Assembly: GCA_037576195.1 (NCBI GenBank)
Contig: CM075102.1
Coordinates: forward strand, 49,224,745-49,288,744
Reading direction: 5' to 3'
DNA length: 64,000 nucleotides
Origin: Phytoseiulus persimilis
Taxonomy: Eukaryota > Arthropoda > Arachnida > Mesostigmata > Phytoseiidae
Shown here piece by piece: positions 12,001 through 26,405 of the stretch. Numbering within the stretch: position 1 is the stretch's first letter; every line of letters starts with the position of its first letter. Position numbers and translations under genes: made by a program. Under the pieces are notes generated by a model. It saw only the letters and a list, made by a program, of their open reading frames with translations, did no database searches and was not told where the DNA came from.

Positions 12001-15000
12001 TTCACTGTAGTTCGCGACGGCCCACTTCGAGCAGCGCTTCTGGTTGGACCGAGTGAGAAAACCAAACAGCTTCTGTAGGTTGGCGCTCGTCGAAGCCATA
12101 AGAGAACGGATGAGTTTTTCTTCGCTAACAATCGCTAATTCGGCCTGCACCGGCCCGGTCCATTGAGTTCAGATTAGGCTCATTCCACTAATCGCTGGCC
12201 TAGCAGGACGCGCCGGCAAAGTTCACAAATAGAACCTCAGAGAGCTTACCAGGCCATCTTGAGGGTATCGTCGTTTTTTGAGCCGGAACGAGCGGCCGAC
12301 AGCCACCCTTTCGTTCGTTCGTTCCGTGAGAGCGTCGATGATGGTGAAGATGATTATGATGAACGACGAAACTCAAAGAGGAAGCAATTAACATAATTCC
12401 CTTCTTATTCGGAGACAAGTGCTGGTAGCTGCCACGAGCGCTTGAACAATGGCTACAAATAGCCTAACGACCTTGGAGGGTTTTTGAGGTGCGAACAAAA
12501 GGATTACTCGACGAGTGGAGGTGCCGCATCCTCTCTATACATGTACATCGCTCCCTACGCGAACTCCCCATGATGGAGCGAAGACTTCACTCAGAACGTT
12601 CCCTGCACGTAGACTCAATCGATGCGAACAGATCCCTCACCACGGCATGAGCATCGACACGAGGGCGGGGCCCCCGCTTCGGACGTTTTGCACATCGCGG
12701 CGGCAGCAGCCTGTTATGTATACGAGGCTCTATGTTTAGCCGACAACAAAATGAAAAGGATCTCATGTTTTCGTAATGTCGCATCTCGCGCAGACAGCGA
12801 CAGAGACTCAATGGAGCTCACTTCCGACTTCCTTTCCTCCCATGCTTCTCGCATTTCTTCGTAGTCGGCCGTTCACAGTGTGCTCCGGAGAACAAATCAC
12901 ATGAAAGAGCGTTTCGGTGTAGAAGTGGCTGAGGCTGCTCCCACGACTTCTTGTCTCCCGTATCGGCTCGGCAAAGTTAGACTGAGATGAATAAAAGTGA
13001 TCACCGGGCCGAAATACATGAGGGCGGATGTTCCGTGTCAGCGAGAAATAGAGGCATTCGAAGGGTTGAGGATTCCAGGCGAGTCAGGAATCAGACTCGA
13101 TATCATTCTGACGTGCCTCCGTGATTTTTGGAAGCTCATCTTTTGTTTCCAGAATCCAGCAGTTCTGTCTCGAGTCTGGATCTCATCATTACCCCAGTCT
13201 TGCCAGCTCGCTCGCAGATCGACAAATTGACCGTTGGATGAGCTGGTCCATTAGCTCACCGAAGCTCGGAATTCTCAGGAAAAGCTCGAATTCAAAATCT
13301 ATTCCGAGTCGTCGGAGTACCAACCGAGAGGAGAAGCTTCAGAGGGACGCTGCCGATAGACATACAGGGCCTCCTGGAGCGACCTCATCAGTGAACGTTA
13401 GAGGATTCAGCGTCCGAGTACAACTATCATCGACTGGAGATCCCTCGGTAGTTGGAGCTGGGTTCAGTCCGAATTTCCTGCCTCCTCGTCTGCTTCAAGC
13501 CGATTCCATCGATTCGGAAAGCTTTGCAACTGCAGATACACTCCGATTCTCGCGAACGTCTCAATCGGAGCTCTTTTCATTGCGGAACCGCTCACCCTCC
13601 ATGTTGCCCGTTCGGAGTGAGTATTCACTATTTATCTGTGCAGCTGTTAGAGCGAACAAAGACGGACAGACTCGATCACAAAACAAAGGTTTCTCCGGAG
13701 AGGGTCACCCTCACAGGACTTGTTCTTTTTGGCAAAGGCTCCGCGGGACCTCTCCGCGCCAATACTCTTGACGAGAAGCGGATTATCTCCATTACTCCAA
13801 CCAGAAGACCGCGGGGTTGAAGTAGTCCGAGCGAGACATGAGCAAAAGCTCTCTCTATTTCTCTCACTTGTTCTCTCTCTAATGGGAAACTCAAACAAAT
13901 GCAGCGACGACGAAGGGAACGGAGGGCAGAATGAGACAGGCGACCATGGAAGTTTCCGAAGCGGCGAGCAGTACCACCAAATATGTTCGCGCAGTAAGAA
14001 GCTGTCGAACCCCGTCGGGCAATATGGAGCAGGGATTTCGAGCCGGCATGTCCGTCGAAGTTTTGTCAATAGTCGGTGAAAAACGTGTCCGCCTTGACTT
14101 GCCGGTCGCGAACGAGCATCCAAGCACAGTGAGTGACCTTCACGCGGTTCAATGCGATTCGACCACAACAGGCGGATTCTTGCGTGCGACTTTCCTCTGG
14201 TGATCCTCGAATGCCTGGACTGCGGCCAACCGATATCGGGGTACGGAGTTGCTTTCCTTCCCCGCGCATGAACCACCACCGCCAGTCTTCAAATGCTGTA
14301 TAGGTGTGTTCATGATTCTCCGCGATGTAACCAGGTTGTGCCTAGTCTGGCACGCGAGCCGCTAGAGCCACAGCATTCTTCGTCGACAGTGCATGGATAC
14401 ATCAGCCACGAGTATGACTCATTGTCTTCTCATGCCATTAGCATGACTGACAACAACGGCGCGGAGTCGCATTGCAGCTTCCAGTCAGGCGCAAGAGAGA
14501 CAGTGGATCCACCCTTTGGGCGTTTTGTCTCATCTCCCAGGCCAAGGGAAAGAGGCTGCGACTGCCTTTTCCTCCCTTCTTCCCGAACGTCCTTTTTCTT
14601 CCTTCCTATCGCCTTGGGCTCCCCTGTTTCCCTCTTCGTCGCCATCGCCAACGCTGTCGCGTTCCCGGTACTACATTCAATATTGTTTGTCGTCATATCG
14701 TAAATAACGGCCATGTAGTCGGCAATAACATATGATATTACACGAGCCCAAGATGAGACGAGTGTATCGGGGCATTTCTCGGAGAAGGACACGTCGTCTC
14801 GATGCCTGAATACAGGCTGTGCATGCTCCGGCTTAGAATGCCAACGAATCGTCCACGGAAAATAGTTCTCTGCCGAAATATCGGCAATCCATGCAGGCGA
14901 AGAGTTCAATCGTTCACCTTGTGGGTGGAAGTTTCACCGCTCGGAGGACTCTCCACGGACGCGAACTCGCCCTCTGAGGTCGAGATCATTCCGGAGAAGG

Positions 15001-18000
15001 GGCAAAAAGCCTGGTCTCCGGGCGGGAAGTGCCGACAGCTTTGGCCACAGTCCGGAGGTGCCGCTCGGCGGGTCCGATGGAACGTTCGTCCTAACATGAT
15101 TTGTCGGCTCATCAGGCACAGATGGGGAAGCCCTGCACGATGGCGCAAACGTTCCATTTGTTCGTTTATTAGCATATAACGAACGACACCGACAGCTTCC
15201 GCCGGCCGACCCGCTCTCCCGACGAGCGTCGTTTGGTCCCCGATGGCCGAGCAGAACGGCACACTTCATCTCCGGGTTGAGGCGCGCCGATTCGTTCTCT
15301 GACGCCAGACATCTGATGCGCACGCCCTCGGCCGATAGCGAACAACACATAAATTCGCTCGAGACTTTGTCAGGCATCTTGCCTTTCCTCGGCGGACATC
15401 GCTTGTTTGCGTTACATTTTGTAATAGGCATCCGGCGCCGTCAATATTGAATGTTCCCCGAGCGGGCCTCCGACCGATGGACCGACGACCTTGTTTATGC
15501 CGGGCGACCGAGAGGGTGAGAGGTGGGATCCGGACGAATGGCGCGACCTTAGATTGTCGTGTGCAACGATGCCTCGCCTGCCGAAGAAGAGAGCGAAGGC
15601 CGCGGGAAGGCATCCGATTCGATGGACGCGCGTGAGACCTCGCGCATGGATCCTTAGCCTAGCTGACGGAGGCGTTCGTGTTGATGAAACCGTTTTCGGC
15701 GTCCGTCGACGAACTTGCTTCGACCGCATTCAACCGTCTGCGTGGTATTTTGCTGGAGCCCAGGGGCGTGAGGGAGCGCGGGATTCGCTCCTTTCTGACA
15801 ACAGCCTCAGACTTTTCCGTGACCCCAGAGAAGGCTCCTGTCCTCAGCGGTGGCCGCGGCTCAGACTCTGAGGTCGACTTCAACCTTGACTCCAACAACA
15901 AGCCATCCCGCGTACGACCTCCACCCTGACCCTACCTCGCAGACATACACCGCGAGAAATGACGCGTGATATGGCTGCTGCCGCCGCCGCTGGTCCCGTT
16001 CGTGAGGAAGGAGGAGCGGAGAGACTGACGGGGGAGATGACGAACGGGAACGTTGGCAATGGGAATCGAGTGCGGGGGAGAAAACCATGAATAATATACA
16101 GGTCTCGTTTCCCGAACGCTGCTCCGTCGACTTTCGCTTTGTTCCATTCGACAAGAGATGGAATATGCCGAATGTCACGAGACACTCTGAAGAGTGGGAA
16201 TTGTGAAACCGGTTTGGCACGGGAGACCGTTGCAGTCGGGACGTCCGTTGCCGCCCCTCCGGCTCTGCTCCTCGGGAGATAATGTGAATGAGGAGCACGC
16301 CCGAGGTCTTACCCCGGCTTCCAGAGTTCCGAGACGTTCATCTGATCCATCATCAGGATTATCAACAGCACCCGTTTCGATCATGCGTGCGCCTTCATCC
16401 AAAGATCCGCAGTCAACTCGCGAATGAATTACTCGGGAATTGTCGAGACGAGCGTTGCCTATCCGAGTGTCAACTGGTCGATTGGCGGCGCAGCGTCGAA
16501 ACGATGACGAAGCAGAAACCAGAGACGAAGAGGATCGGCGGCGCAGTGCGACGCTACCCGATTACATTGAAGTCATCCCGCCGGAACGGTCGAGTTCTAC
16601 TCAACGCGATGCAATTCGAGAAAGTGAGAGCAAAAGGCTCGAGAAGAGGCCTCTCCAATGTTCCTTCCTCCCAATTTCCTGCAGCGGTGCTCCCATTCCA
16701 TGAACGACCTACTAATACAACGGCTTCGAAATCATGAGCGTCGAATTCAAGCTCGCTTTCCTAGTCCGAATGGCGATCTGTAGCCTCGTTCGACGGTTCG
16801 CCTCCGCGACTGTTTACGTACCGGTTGCTGAACATTTACGTAATCTATGTACATGAGGAAAACCCCGCATTTACATTCGCACGGCTCAGCTGGAGAGAGA
16901 CCATCGACCTTACCATCATCGCGTTCATTCGTTCGAATGGTGCCGTCGTTACGTTCGCTGCATCGCCAGCTCGAGCTAGTTCGTCTCTGGCGCTAATACG
17001 ATATCGTTTCTTGCTTCGAGCATTTCTTCTGCAGCTCTCCCGTTGTTCTGTCCAAAAACGAACAGAAGTCATCCAGCTCCCGAGAAGCGGAAAATCTCCT
17101 CTGCTCGCTCTCCGCAACAGGGATACAAAAAAAAAAAACCTCCGGCGGGAAGCCGGGGAAAAGTCAGCGAGGAGAAATCGTACAACAGCCGAAATCCTCG
17201 CCGCTGGTGAGGATCGACGAGTCAATTATTCGAATCAGCGAGGTATTCCATGAAGCTTTCCGGAGAGAACGACATGGTTTATTCCTCGAAATCCCTCCAG
17301 CAGACGGCGTCCAGCCCGCTTTCAACTCGTCAGCGTATCGAGCCCGGAGATCCGTTCGCACATCTATGTTGCTCGTCGTCTGTTCGAGTGTTTGTTTTTC
17401 AATTTATTACCGCACTCGCGATGTTTCTTCCATCCGATGCGGAGCTGCTGCCGATGCTTGACCCGGGCGCTGACGCTCCCACTCCTGCAGGGCACACCGT
17501 CAAATGATATCGGCTCGTCGTCCCGCAGAGAATTAAAAATGTGTTCCTACGTGCAGCGTCGCACCCTGCGTCGTCGGGTTGAACTTGCTTCCTCGTCTGA
17601 GTCGGCGTGCTGAATCTCCTTCAGCATTCAGTGACTGGGAGTTCGCACAGCTTAACTGCACCATCTTGACGAACGTTGCCTTTGTTCTTCAGGGCGGGTC
17701 ACCCATGCGGCATATTTTTAATTTGGTTCCGTTTGTTTGTCCGCCAGCCAGCAGGAATTCATTGCCCTGCTCTGTCTTGTTTTCGCACACATTTGGATCT
17801 GGAGGAGCTTCCCGCACCGCTCCGCGGAATTTCTCAAAAAGATGCGCGCTGTACGACATTGTGCAATATGGTCGGAGAACAAAGCGAGCTCTGAGAATAA
17901 GTCTCAGCAGTGAATGAGATTCTGATTCCGTCGGAAGAATAACGCGCTCTAGTTAAGATGACTGGCCGCTTCGCCGACTGGTCGGCTACTGCGCCTGTCC

Positions 18001-19568
18001 CTTGCCGCCCAAGGTAGTGCAAAAAGGGTGGAAGTGAGAGGAACTGTGTTCGCGGCGGCTCCTTTCTTCCTTTGCTTCAAAGGGAACAGAGTTACGGTCG
18101 GAGCGAGCGCTGCTCGCTTCCATCCTGGCCGTACTGGCGGGCGCCAGCGGCAGCGGCGGCCGAGAAAAAAACAACGGAAAACTTCTCCACAGACGAAACG
18201 AGGGGTCCACGACTCCGTGTGCGGGGTTTTCGAACCTTTCACATCACAGCGTCCCTTTTCCCTCTCGCTCAGAGCCTCGCACCCCGATCGGGAGCGTGGG
18301 TGCCACGCTCAAAAACAATGGAATGACGCAAAGATCAGCATCAGGTCGGTGGACGATGCCGAACATCATCCGGCGTGAGACCTTCAATACAGCGCGTCGT
18401 ATATTGATTAGATCGAGACGATAACGGGGTGTGATGCCGCCCCTGCTCATGGAACAGTATTAGTTGTTAACTCATGTCCTGTTGACGGACAAAGGAAGCA
18501 ACACCTCCGGCGGGTCTCGCGCGAGACAATGCCGGACTCGCTGCTTGCGTTCCAGCTCAACTCGATCGAGAGCTCCGATAGAGAATCTGGCGCACACGAG
18601 GCAACCGACCGACCCGAGCGTCCGGGAGTTCTGGATCTCTGCAGTGACGGAAGTGCTCAGGATTCCCATGGAGCGACTCGACGGAAGTCCCCCATAGTGT
18701 TTAGGGAGGACTGGCCCTCAGTGAAGCTCCTCGAGGGGAGAGAATGGGGAGATTTCGGGCTGCGGACAGATCGCACGAGACCACCTGGGGCAGCTTCTCG
18801 ACACGACGATCGACAAAACCTTCGTGGGAACCTACAAAGTTCCCGAATCGAGTTTCGATTCCGTCGCGAAGAGCTTCCAACGGAGCGGTGCAGCTATTTA
18901 CAGCGCTTTTTTTCTCGTTTCTTCCATTCTTGGCCCTCCCGCCGTGCCGTCCTGTTGTTCGATCCTATTTCTCTTATTGTCCTCCTCGCTCAATGATGTC
19001 GCCAGTCAAGGGGGAAACGAGTGACGGTCTATTTCAGTTCATGTTCCTCTGTATTTTGAAAGACTCACTCAGACTGCAGCCGGGTCGCCAGCCACCAAGT
19101 CATTCCGTCGGACTTCCGTCAAAAGCTAATTTTTGTCGCTGGCTTTTCACGAGTCTTTTCAAGTTTGGTTTGCAGCGAGGCTCGCAGAGCAATTTTAAAC
19201 CCGCTTTCAGCCACAGGAAAGTGGGATCATGAGCTCCTCCAATGCACCAGCTGACCCGCGGCTGGAGACATGTCCTGGATCTTTCAGGGCACGCTACGGG
19301 TTTGGAGCCTGACCGCGTCCCTGGAAAACTTGCAGGAGCTGTTCACGCAGTGAGGAAAATCGAATGCGGACTCACCTCCTCCCAACGATCGAAGATGCAG
19401 CCCTGGAGGAGCGCTTCCGGTACCGCCTTTTTCCAGTTGAATTCGTAGGCCTTCGTCATTTTCCCCCGTTGTCCGTGGGTATGAGCGAGAAATTATCCCG
19501 GGGCAGAGTTCTGTTCGCTGCTCCCCCGGCCCGACTGCCCTTGAGAGAGTCTCCTCTTCCGGACTGTC
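3023..19568. other. Long stretch with no recognisable gene
   Basis: Sixteen kilobases of roughly half-GC sequence on the 5' side of the PLC-beta exon. It may be first intron or promoter-proximal DNA of that gene, but this cannot be shown because the first coding exon was not located. Several open frames of 180-216 codons occur (for example 6326-6940 plus, 7403-7951 plus, 13121-13771 plus, 13647-14279 minus). They overlap one another in different frames and show no known domain, so I regard them as chance frames in DNA poor in stop codons. The plus strand is conspicuously purine-rich from about 4850 to 5700. I see no tRNA, rRNA or repeat array here. Confidence 0.5.
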
Positions 19569-20474
19569 TTGGTGGGTTTTCAGTGTTGCCCTCCGCCACG
19601 AGGGCTTCCCGCGCAGGGTGCTACGAATTGCCCTGCGGCATCACCAGCCGATGCTGTCGCTGGTCGTCTTCGTCTCCGTCGGACCTTCAGTGTTCTCCAC
19701 AACGTGAGGTTACCAGCCATTTATTGGAGTTGCCGACGATTCGCACCCATGGCGATCTCAGCTCGCCATCAGTCCAAGCTCGGCCAACGCCTGAAAGGGA
19801 AAATCTTTGAATGTTCCTCTCCTCTGACTGCCGTGGAGCTCCCCGGATCTCTTACCCGACTGAGATCAAAATCATCCTCGAACATTGGCTCCGTGCTCGG
19901 CGATTCCTCGCGGAAACCCCATTTCTCCCAGACGGGAGCCGCGAGGGCTTTCTCGAATGGTGCCTACGAGCAGGAAGTGGAAACTTCAAACGCATTTCCG
20001 AGTTCCTTAACGAATGCGTGCAACATAGCCTCAAGGGAAGCTCACCATCACGGGCCGCCTGAGCTTGATGCTCTCAGCGAGGAATACGACATCAGAGAAT
20101 GTGCAGGAGAAATATTTCCGACCACGCAAACGCTAACGATCCCAAAGTTTGCTTCAACAAGCCGAGCACGCCCGACGAAATACGTGTGGAGGGAACAAGC
20201 ACTACATGTAACACGGTCGGAAAGGACACAGATTGTTCAATTCGACGTAACAATCGAGGAGCCCTGCAGGGCTTCCTTTCGCCGCTCTGCGGAATACTTT
20301 GATGGATTGACGAAGCCCGCCACAAGTGCCGCTGAATATATAGCTCGCTGGAGGCCCGCTCGTTCTTTCGGAAAACTCACACAGGACTCCAAAACCGCAA
20401 GCGCCAACTTAGACTCTGGAACTGAGCTCTCGAGCATCGAGTTCTCCTTCGCGTTGGCGAGTTTTCCGGGCTGA
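19569..20474 (+). other. Long unrecognised open frame (301 codons)
   Basis: This is the longest open frame in the gene-poor part of the window. The listed start is not clearly an initiator, and the translated product is rich in Ser, Arg, Ala and Thr with no domain, signal peptide or membrane segment that I recognise. Its length is somewhat more than expected by chance at this base composition, but overlapping frames in the same DNA are also fairly open. It could be a decayed mobile-element frame, an unusual disordered-protein exon, or chance. I do not assign a function. Confidence 0.15.
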
Positions 20475-23400
20475 AACACGTGCCGAATCATCTGAGGCTC
20501 GAGCATGGCGCGAGGGTCGAAACAGAGTCTAAGATTGCCGGCGAAAATTGCCCAATGCGCAGACCACCGAATTTCGACTCGAATCTCGTCACAACGTCCG
20601 CTTATCGTAAAGGATCAGACGGAGCAGCTCTTCGTTCGTTGCTTCGCAACCCGAGAGCGCAAGTGGAAGGCGGGATAAGCTCTTTCGAGATGTTTCGGTG
20701 GTGACGCATTGAAATAATTGTCACCCGCTCGAGCCAGAATCAGCATCCTCCCGCAGCTCGAGGAATTCTTTCCGAGGGAGAACGGATCTCTGTTGGACGA
20801 AACATAACGCCAAAAGATCAGCGGAATCCATGTCGGTGGTAGCGGAATGTCTCTGGTGATTCCAAGTCTCCTCGGAAATGCCCAGCGCGGTTCTGTCTAT
20901 ATATACGTAGAATAGAGGAGGAGGAGGAAATGATTCGATGGGCCACAAGTTCACAACGCACCAGAGGGCCGAGCAAACCAGTCATTCCCTTGTAGAGTTG
21001 CTGTCTCTCACAGAGATTACTGGGCAGGAGCCGAGAATCGTCTCTCTTCTCGTTGGTTTTGTCCTCGGATGACGACTACCGCTTCTGCGGAGAGTACACA
21101 TTCACTGATTGACTCAGGCACGCAGACACGCCCGTATAGTTTGATGATTTCATTAGCAGGCATTCGCGAAGCGGAACAACTTCTGTCATGCGTCTTCGCA
21201 TTCAACGCTAGACTAGGGCGGTTGCGAAACCGGCATCCAAGAGTCTTCCGAGCGCACGTTATAAATTTGTCGTGAAATTATGAGGAGCAAACTTCGTTAG
21301 CGAAAAACACCGAGTGGAATCTTGCGTCTCCGGAGCCGTGAACAGCGCGAACACTAAGAGTCGTGTCGGTTTGCAGATACCTGAACCTTTTACTGGCTGA
21401 CAGTTTACCGCCCTAATCGTGAGCTCCTCTCCGCGTTTCGCAACCGAGAGGCTCCCACGAGGGACGAACGGTCGAGCAGACCCGCGGCTGAATCGAAATC
21501 CACTCGAGGCGGGGCCTGAATCAGAGTGGAGGTATGAATCATCGATGCACATAAGGAGCCGCAGACCTTTCCCAAGCGGGGAGTAGCATTTCACGATGTT
21601 CAATCACCGCGTTAGGCAGCAGACGAGCGAAGGATCGGCTCGGGGACGCCGGCTTCTGGCCATAAATATCGCGTTATCCATTGGAATCGATGAATCCATC
21701 CATCCGGGTTCTTGTTTACTCCGAGGATCGAATGCTTGTCGAAGCACCGATTTCCTGCGGGAGTTTTCTCCCGTTGCGCTGGGGCAACGTCTCGGAAGAA
21801 GTTCGCAGTTCTTCGAAGGCGCCGACGTCTCGATTGTTTCCTCCCGACACTGGCATAACATGCTTAGCGCGATCCCTTTCGGTTTCGTCCTCTCGACAGA
21901 CTACGAGAACTGAAAACTGGGTTTTCCGCTCCAGCGAGCGCGTGCCGCGGGAGTGGAAACTATAGCACCTCGCGAGCGTTCCGTTGAACGAATTCGGCTC
22001 GGCTCCATTCACAGCGCTCGAGAAAAAGAACACCTGTTACAGATGGGGAGCGGGACCGTTGGAGGAAGTGCCGTGATCGGAGTATTCCCAGAGCAGGACA
22101 TCGCACTCACCAGAACGGGGCGGCGGAACGAGGATTCCATGAGTTCCACGGGAACGGAGCGTCCGAAAAGGACTCAACACCGGGAAAGACACCTCGATTC
22201 GGGACTCAGGTCGATAATAGGTGAGCGTTTCCGCGACTCGAACACACACACACGAGTCCGTCCGCCCGCGAAGAAGGTCATGAACTAGGACCAACGGAGG
22301 GCACGAGCGAAAGGCACAGCTCGACGGAACGTCACCGGGCTTTCAGGTTCTCGGCTCGAGAGAAACTCCCGCGGCTCAAGCCCGGTGAGGAACTGCGAAA
22401 AAGTCAAGGGAACAGAGGACGCGTTCCGTGTGTGTCCTCGAGCGTCAAATTGAGATGGCTGCCGAATGCCTGAAAGAGTCAGCCGGCAGAGTGGGGCAAG
22501 CAGCTCCAAGGTCAATCTCTCGTCTCGCAAAGAGGATGAGATTATCCCGGAAAAAAATTGAGCTTCATCATCGATCTTCGATAAATATCATCGAGGACAA
22601 AAACTCATCGACGACTAAAAGCTGCCGGCGGACAGACGGCTGATGGTCGGGAGGGAACAGCGGTCGCCGAGGCAGCGTTCACGTATGCTCCTTTTCATGT
22701 GGCCACTTCATCAGCGGCTCAGATAATCACAGATATTTATGTCCGAGCAGTAACAATCTCTTGAGACTCAACGAGCAAGCACATTCTTTTGCTTAGGAGA
22801 CATCCTGATGCTGCCAGGGCCACTTTGGGGAGAAGGGGAACCATCGAGCCAGTCGCGTGCTCTCAATCAATCATTCATCGAATCGCGCGAGCACATGTTG
22901 CCGATCGGGAGGCCGAAGGAGAGCCTGAACCGAGCCGGGGCGAAGCCGACGTCCACCTTCGCGAACCGCGTTCGCGGCCACGCTGCGAAATCGCGCGGAC
23001 GACCTGAGTGAGTTCAGAGCCCGCGAAAGAGATTCTTCCGGAGCCGCGCTTCATTAGCAAGATAGAGTAAATCGCTGCCACGTAACGGTTCAGCGGATTG
23101 GGAGGAAAGAAAACGCCATCTCAAAGTGGAATCTGCTCGGCGGAAGATTCCTCCTGCGCCTGCCCCCACGAGTTAGTCCCCCGATCTGTTTGGGGCGAAA
23201 ATAGTTCGCCCAGATCCGAACAGCGCGAGATACGTGAACGATATGCAAAACCGATCGACTTGCGATTCTGCGAGGTCCCCGGAGCTCGGGCTCTCGCGTA
23301 GTTCCGGCGTAAGCGAGCGCTTCTCGTTCCGAGAGGGAAATGCGCGCTGTCTATCGACCTTCCTCGCATCATCCTACAATTAACGGATCGATAATTCAGC

Positions 23401-24600
23401 CCTGGCCAACAATTCGCCATCGCTCGACCGGAGCAAGCGGCTATCGCGGGGCAAAACGCCAAGAGAGACCGCCGGGGCCCGAAAACAGACCAAATTGAAG
23501 CGCCGAGCGGATCGATAGAATAACGTCTAGGATACCTGAAAGGCCGGTTCGATGATCGCACACTGTTCGGCAGCGATCCTGATTGCGGAGCTTGGCGAGC
23601 TCTGTCTCTCGGAGGTTCCTCTCTCCGTACGTTCCGCAGAATGCGGAGCAAGCACACTGCTGGGGATCAGCTTCCAAGAGCGTCCAGGGAGTCACAAATG
23701 TTCAAGCAAACCGGAATCATGCTCCAGCATGATCATCATCAACGGCGGTGGCAACGCACAAGCAAACGATAACAGAGCCAAACGCACCTGCCACAAGGGA
23801 GATTAGAAAGTTTCGAGCGCGCGTAATGTTCCACCGCCGACAACGGAAGTAGCTTCGGCAGCTGAAGCGACGTGCACTCGCTGAGTTCCAGAACCTCGTC
23901 TGCCGGCGCCGGCTGAATCCGCTCGGGAATCTCGTGAATTTCGAGGACGTCTCGATCGGAGCGGATGTCGATCCGAGAAACAATGCCTTCCTAGATGGCT
24001 GGCTTTCTGGCAGGCGGGTACTGTCGATCCGATGTCAGCGATCCAACAGCAACGCCAGTCAAAGAGTCAGCGAACCAAGTCAGCCTGCGCTGGAGCTACT
24101 CGGACAACCTACGACCTAGACGAACGAAGGGACGAGCTGACAAACGGACGGGCGGGCAGCAAACCTGTCAACTCGCTGGGTCCTCGGATGGCTGGCTCTC
24201 CTGCGGCTTCCGCGGCAGCAGCAGCTATCACTGAAGTGAACTCAGTGAACCGCCGCATTTGAAGATGATGAGCCTGAGGTCTAATGGCTTCCTAAGCTCA
24301 TGCTCGTTGCTCATGTACGTAGCAGCGCTTTTCAGAGCAGCGAGCAAGCTGCTAACTGCTAAATATAGGCATATTGTCAAACAGCAATTACCCTGCGGCA
24401 TGCTTCAATGGATCATGAAAAGTCGACTGCTGCTCCGACCGAACAGGGGCCGCTGTCGCCGATACGAGATCCGTGGGATGGCTCGCCGCAATATTCGCGA
24501 GCGTCTCGAGACCGCGTATCCCGAGGTGGGCGAAACGCCGACCGGCGGGGGAGCGTTCAGAATCGAACGGGCGCCCGATTCTACGGCGCTACGGATCTCA

Positions 24601-24617
24601 GGGGGGGGGGGGGGGGG
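24601..24617 (+). repeat. Homopolymer G run (17 bases)
   Basis: An uninterrupted G run on the plus strand. It lies inside overlapping open frames on both strands, which it extends by encoding polyglycine or polyproline. Such frames therefore say little about coding. Confidence 0.95.
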
Positions 24618-26365
24618 CTCGAACATCGAAGAATTGCAGTGCCTCCGCAGTCGGTCCAGAACCGCCCAACTTCCGGATCCATGAGCGGAAAGCCGGAGTT
24701 CTGGGCCCCGCTCGGGACGTCCTCGGAGCACTCGTCAAGCCCAGATGACACAAAGCTCGAGGCTGTTCTCGGAACGAGTCGATGTATCGAACACGAGTCG
24801 GAGAGCGATCGTGGGCGGCGCACAACTCCGGGCGCTCAGGTTCGGTCGGATCGACTAATGGATAGAGGAACGTGGAAAGATCGTCGGAGCTCTCGGAATG
24901 GCGGGACTCAGAGCTCGTTTCAGAAGTCTCTCGAAAAATAATATCTCTCGTCAACTCGGAGTGCGGCATCTGGCTCCGGGCGAGCGAACGAGCGAGCGAG
25001 CCCTCCTCGAACCGGAGAATAATCTCTTTAGAATTTGTTACCGGTGCCGTCGATACGCGCTGTAACTACGGTCTCCGACGTTGGATATTCAACTGCTGCG
25101 GTGGCGGCCGCCCCCGCTGCTGTGTGAGAGCATGTGAATAATCAGAGCAGATGGATTCGAACGAGGAAAGGTGCACTGTGAGCCCTCCGGAGCGAATTTC
25201 ACTGCGGCCGGCGCGGCGACGCGCCCGTGATGTGCTCTCCGACTCACCTAATGCCGACACAAGGCGGCAGGTCGCTTGACTTTGCACGACAGGATAATTA
25301 AAGGGACATTAATCTCATTTTTGACGGAAGGAGCTGGCGCTCCGATCTCGTTTCCAAGGGCTCGCCTCCGGTATGACGTCGTTTCGTCACTGTCTCCGCA
25401 GCGTTCGGCTGGCAGCGCTCACGCACGAAATTCTGTCGGACCCTCGTCTTCCCGAGACGTGAAAAGATGATTAATAACTATACCCAATAGCTCAGGACAG
25501 CTCTTGAATCTGTCATATTCGCTTCAAGTGGGATGAATGTCCAGAACCGAGCGGTCGTATCGCAGCGCGCAATCCTCTTCGTTGTGCTCTTCTCACTCAT
25601 TAAACACTGCAAACTACGCGTGTGAAGCGTCACGTACACGCCACCGACGAGCGTGACGCTCTCTATCGATTTCTGGAGTGCATTTCTCAGCGTTCCCCGC
25701 GCTCGATTCCACGTTCTCCTCCCGGGCGTCTTCCGAGACAGCTGCTCGCAGCGGGTCCGCAACCGAAAAGCAGATCGGAACCCGAGTTCCGATATTGAAT
25801 GACAGCCGCCCGCTGGAAAACTGAAATCGTCGGCAGAGAATGTACGGAGCCTGAGATCACTCATTCCATACGACGCATCGGAACGTGACCCCTCCCCCCG
25901 GAAGCTTGACACCCCACCGGTAAAAAATCGAAACCTTCGTGGAAGAAAACTGGGAAAGAAGGCGGAGGAGAATACACATTGCAACAGACGTGCGACAAAA
26001 TGCATCGAGTTTCCACGGATCCCCATGTGTCGGCAACGCGGTTTTCTGGAAGCCGCTGAAGGCTGTGTGGGTGAAGATTCTTCAGTGAAATGGAAAACGA
26101 ACACCTCGAACGCGCAGCCCTCGAAAAAACGCCGCTCTGCCGAACATCGAAACGTTGCGCTACTCAACCGACGCGGAACTCAATGGAAAATCGGGCAGAC
26201 GACAAGAGAAAATCGTAATCGAGACATGCACTCGAAACACGAGTGAACCACTCGTGAGTGTCCCGCTCTGTCGCGGAGTGTCCGCGCGGAAGGATTTTTC
26301 GAACAGCTTTTCCCACGGCTTGCTCACGCCGGCGGCGGCCTTCCCGCGCGCGAGCAAACCACCTT

Positions 26366-26405
26366 CGAGCGAGCGAGCGGGCGGGCAGGCGGGCGAGCGA
26401 GCAGC
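26366..26405 (+). repeat. Imperfect GAGC/GGGC tetranucleotide repeat
   Basis: About ten imperfect copies of a four-base unit (GAGC, GGGC, GGCA variants). A shorter relative with GAGC units occurs at about 24978-25000. Simple-sequence DNA in non-coding surroundings. Confidence 0.75.
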
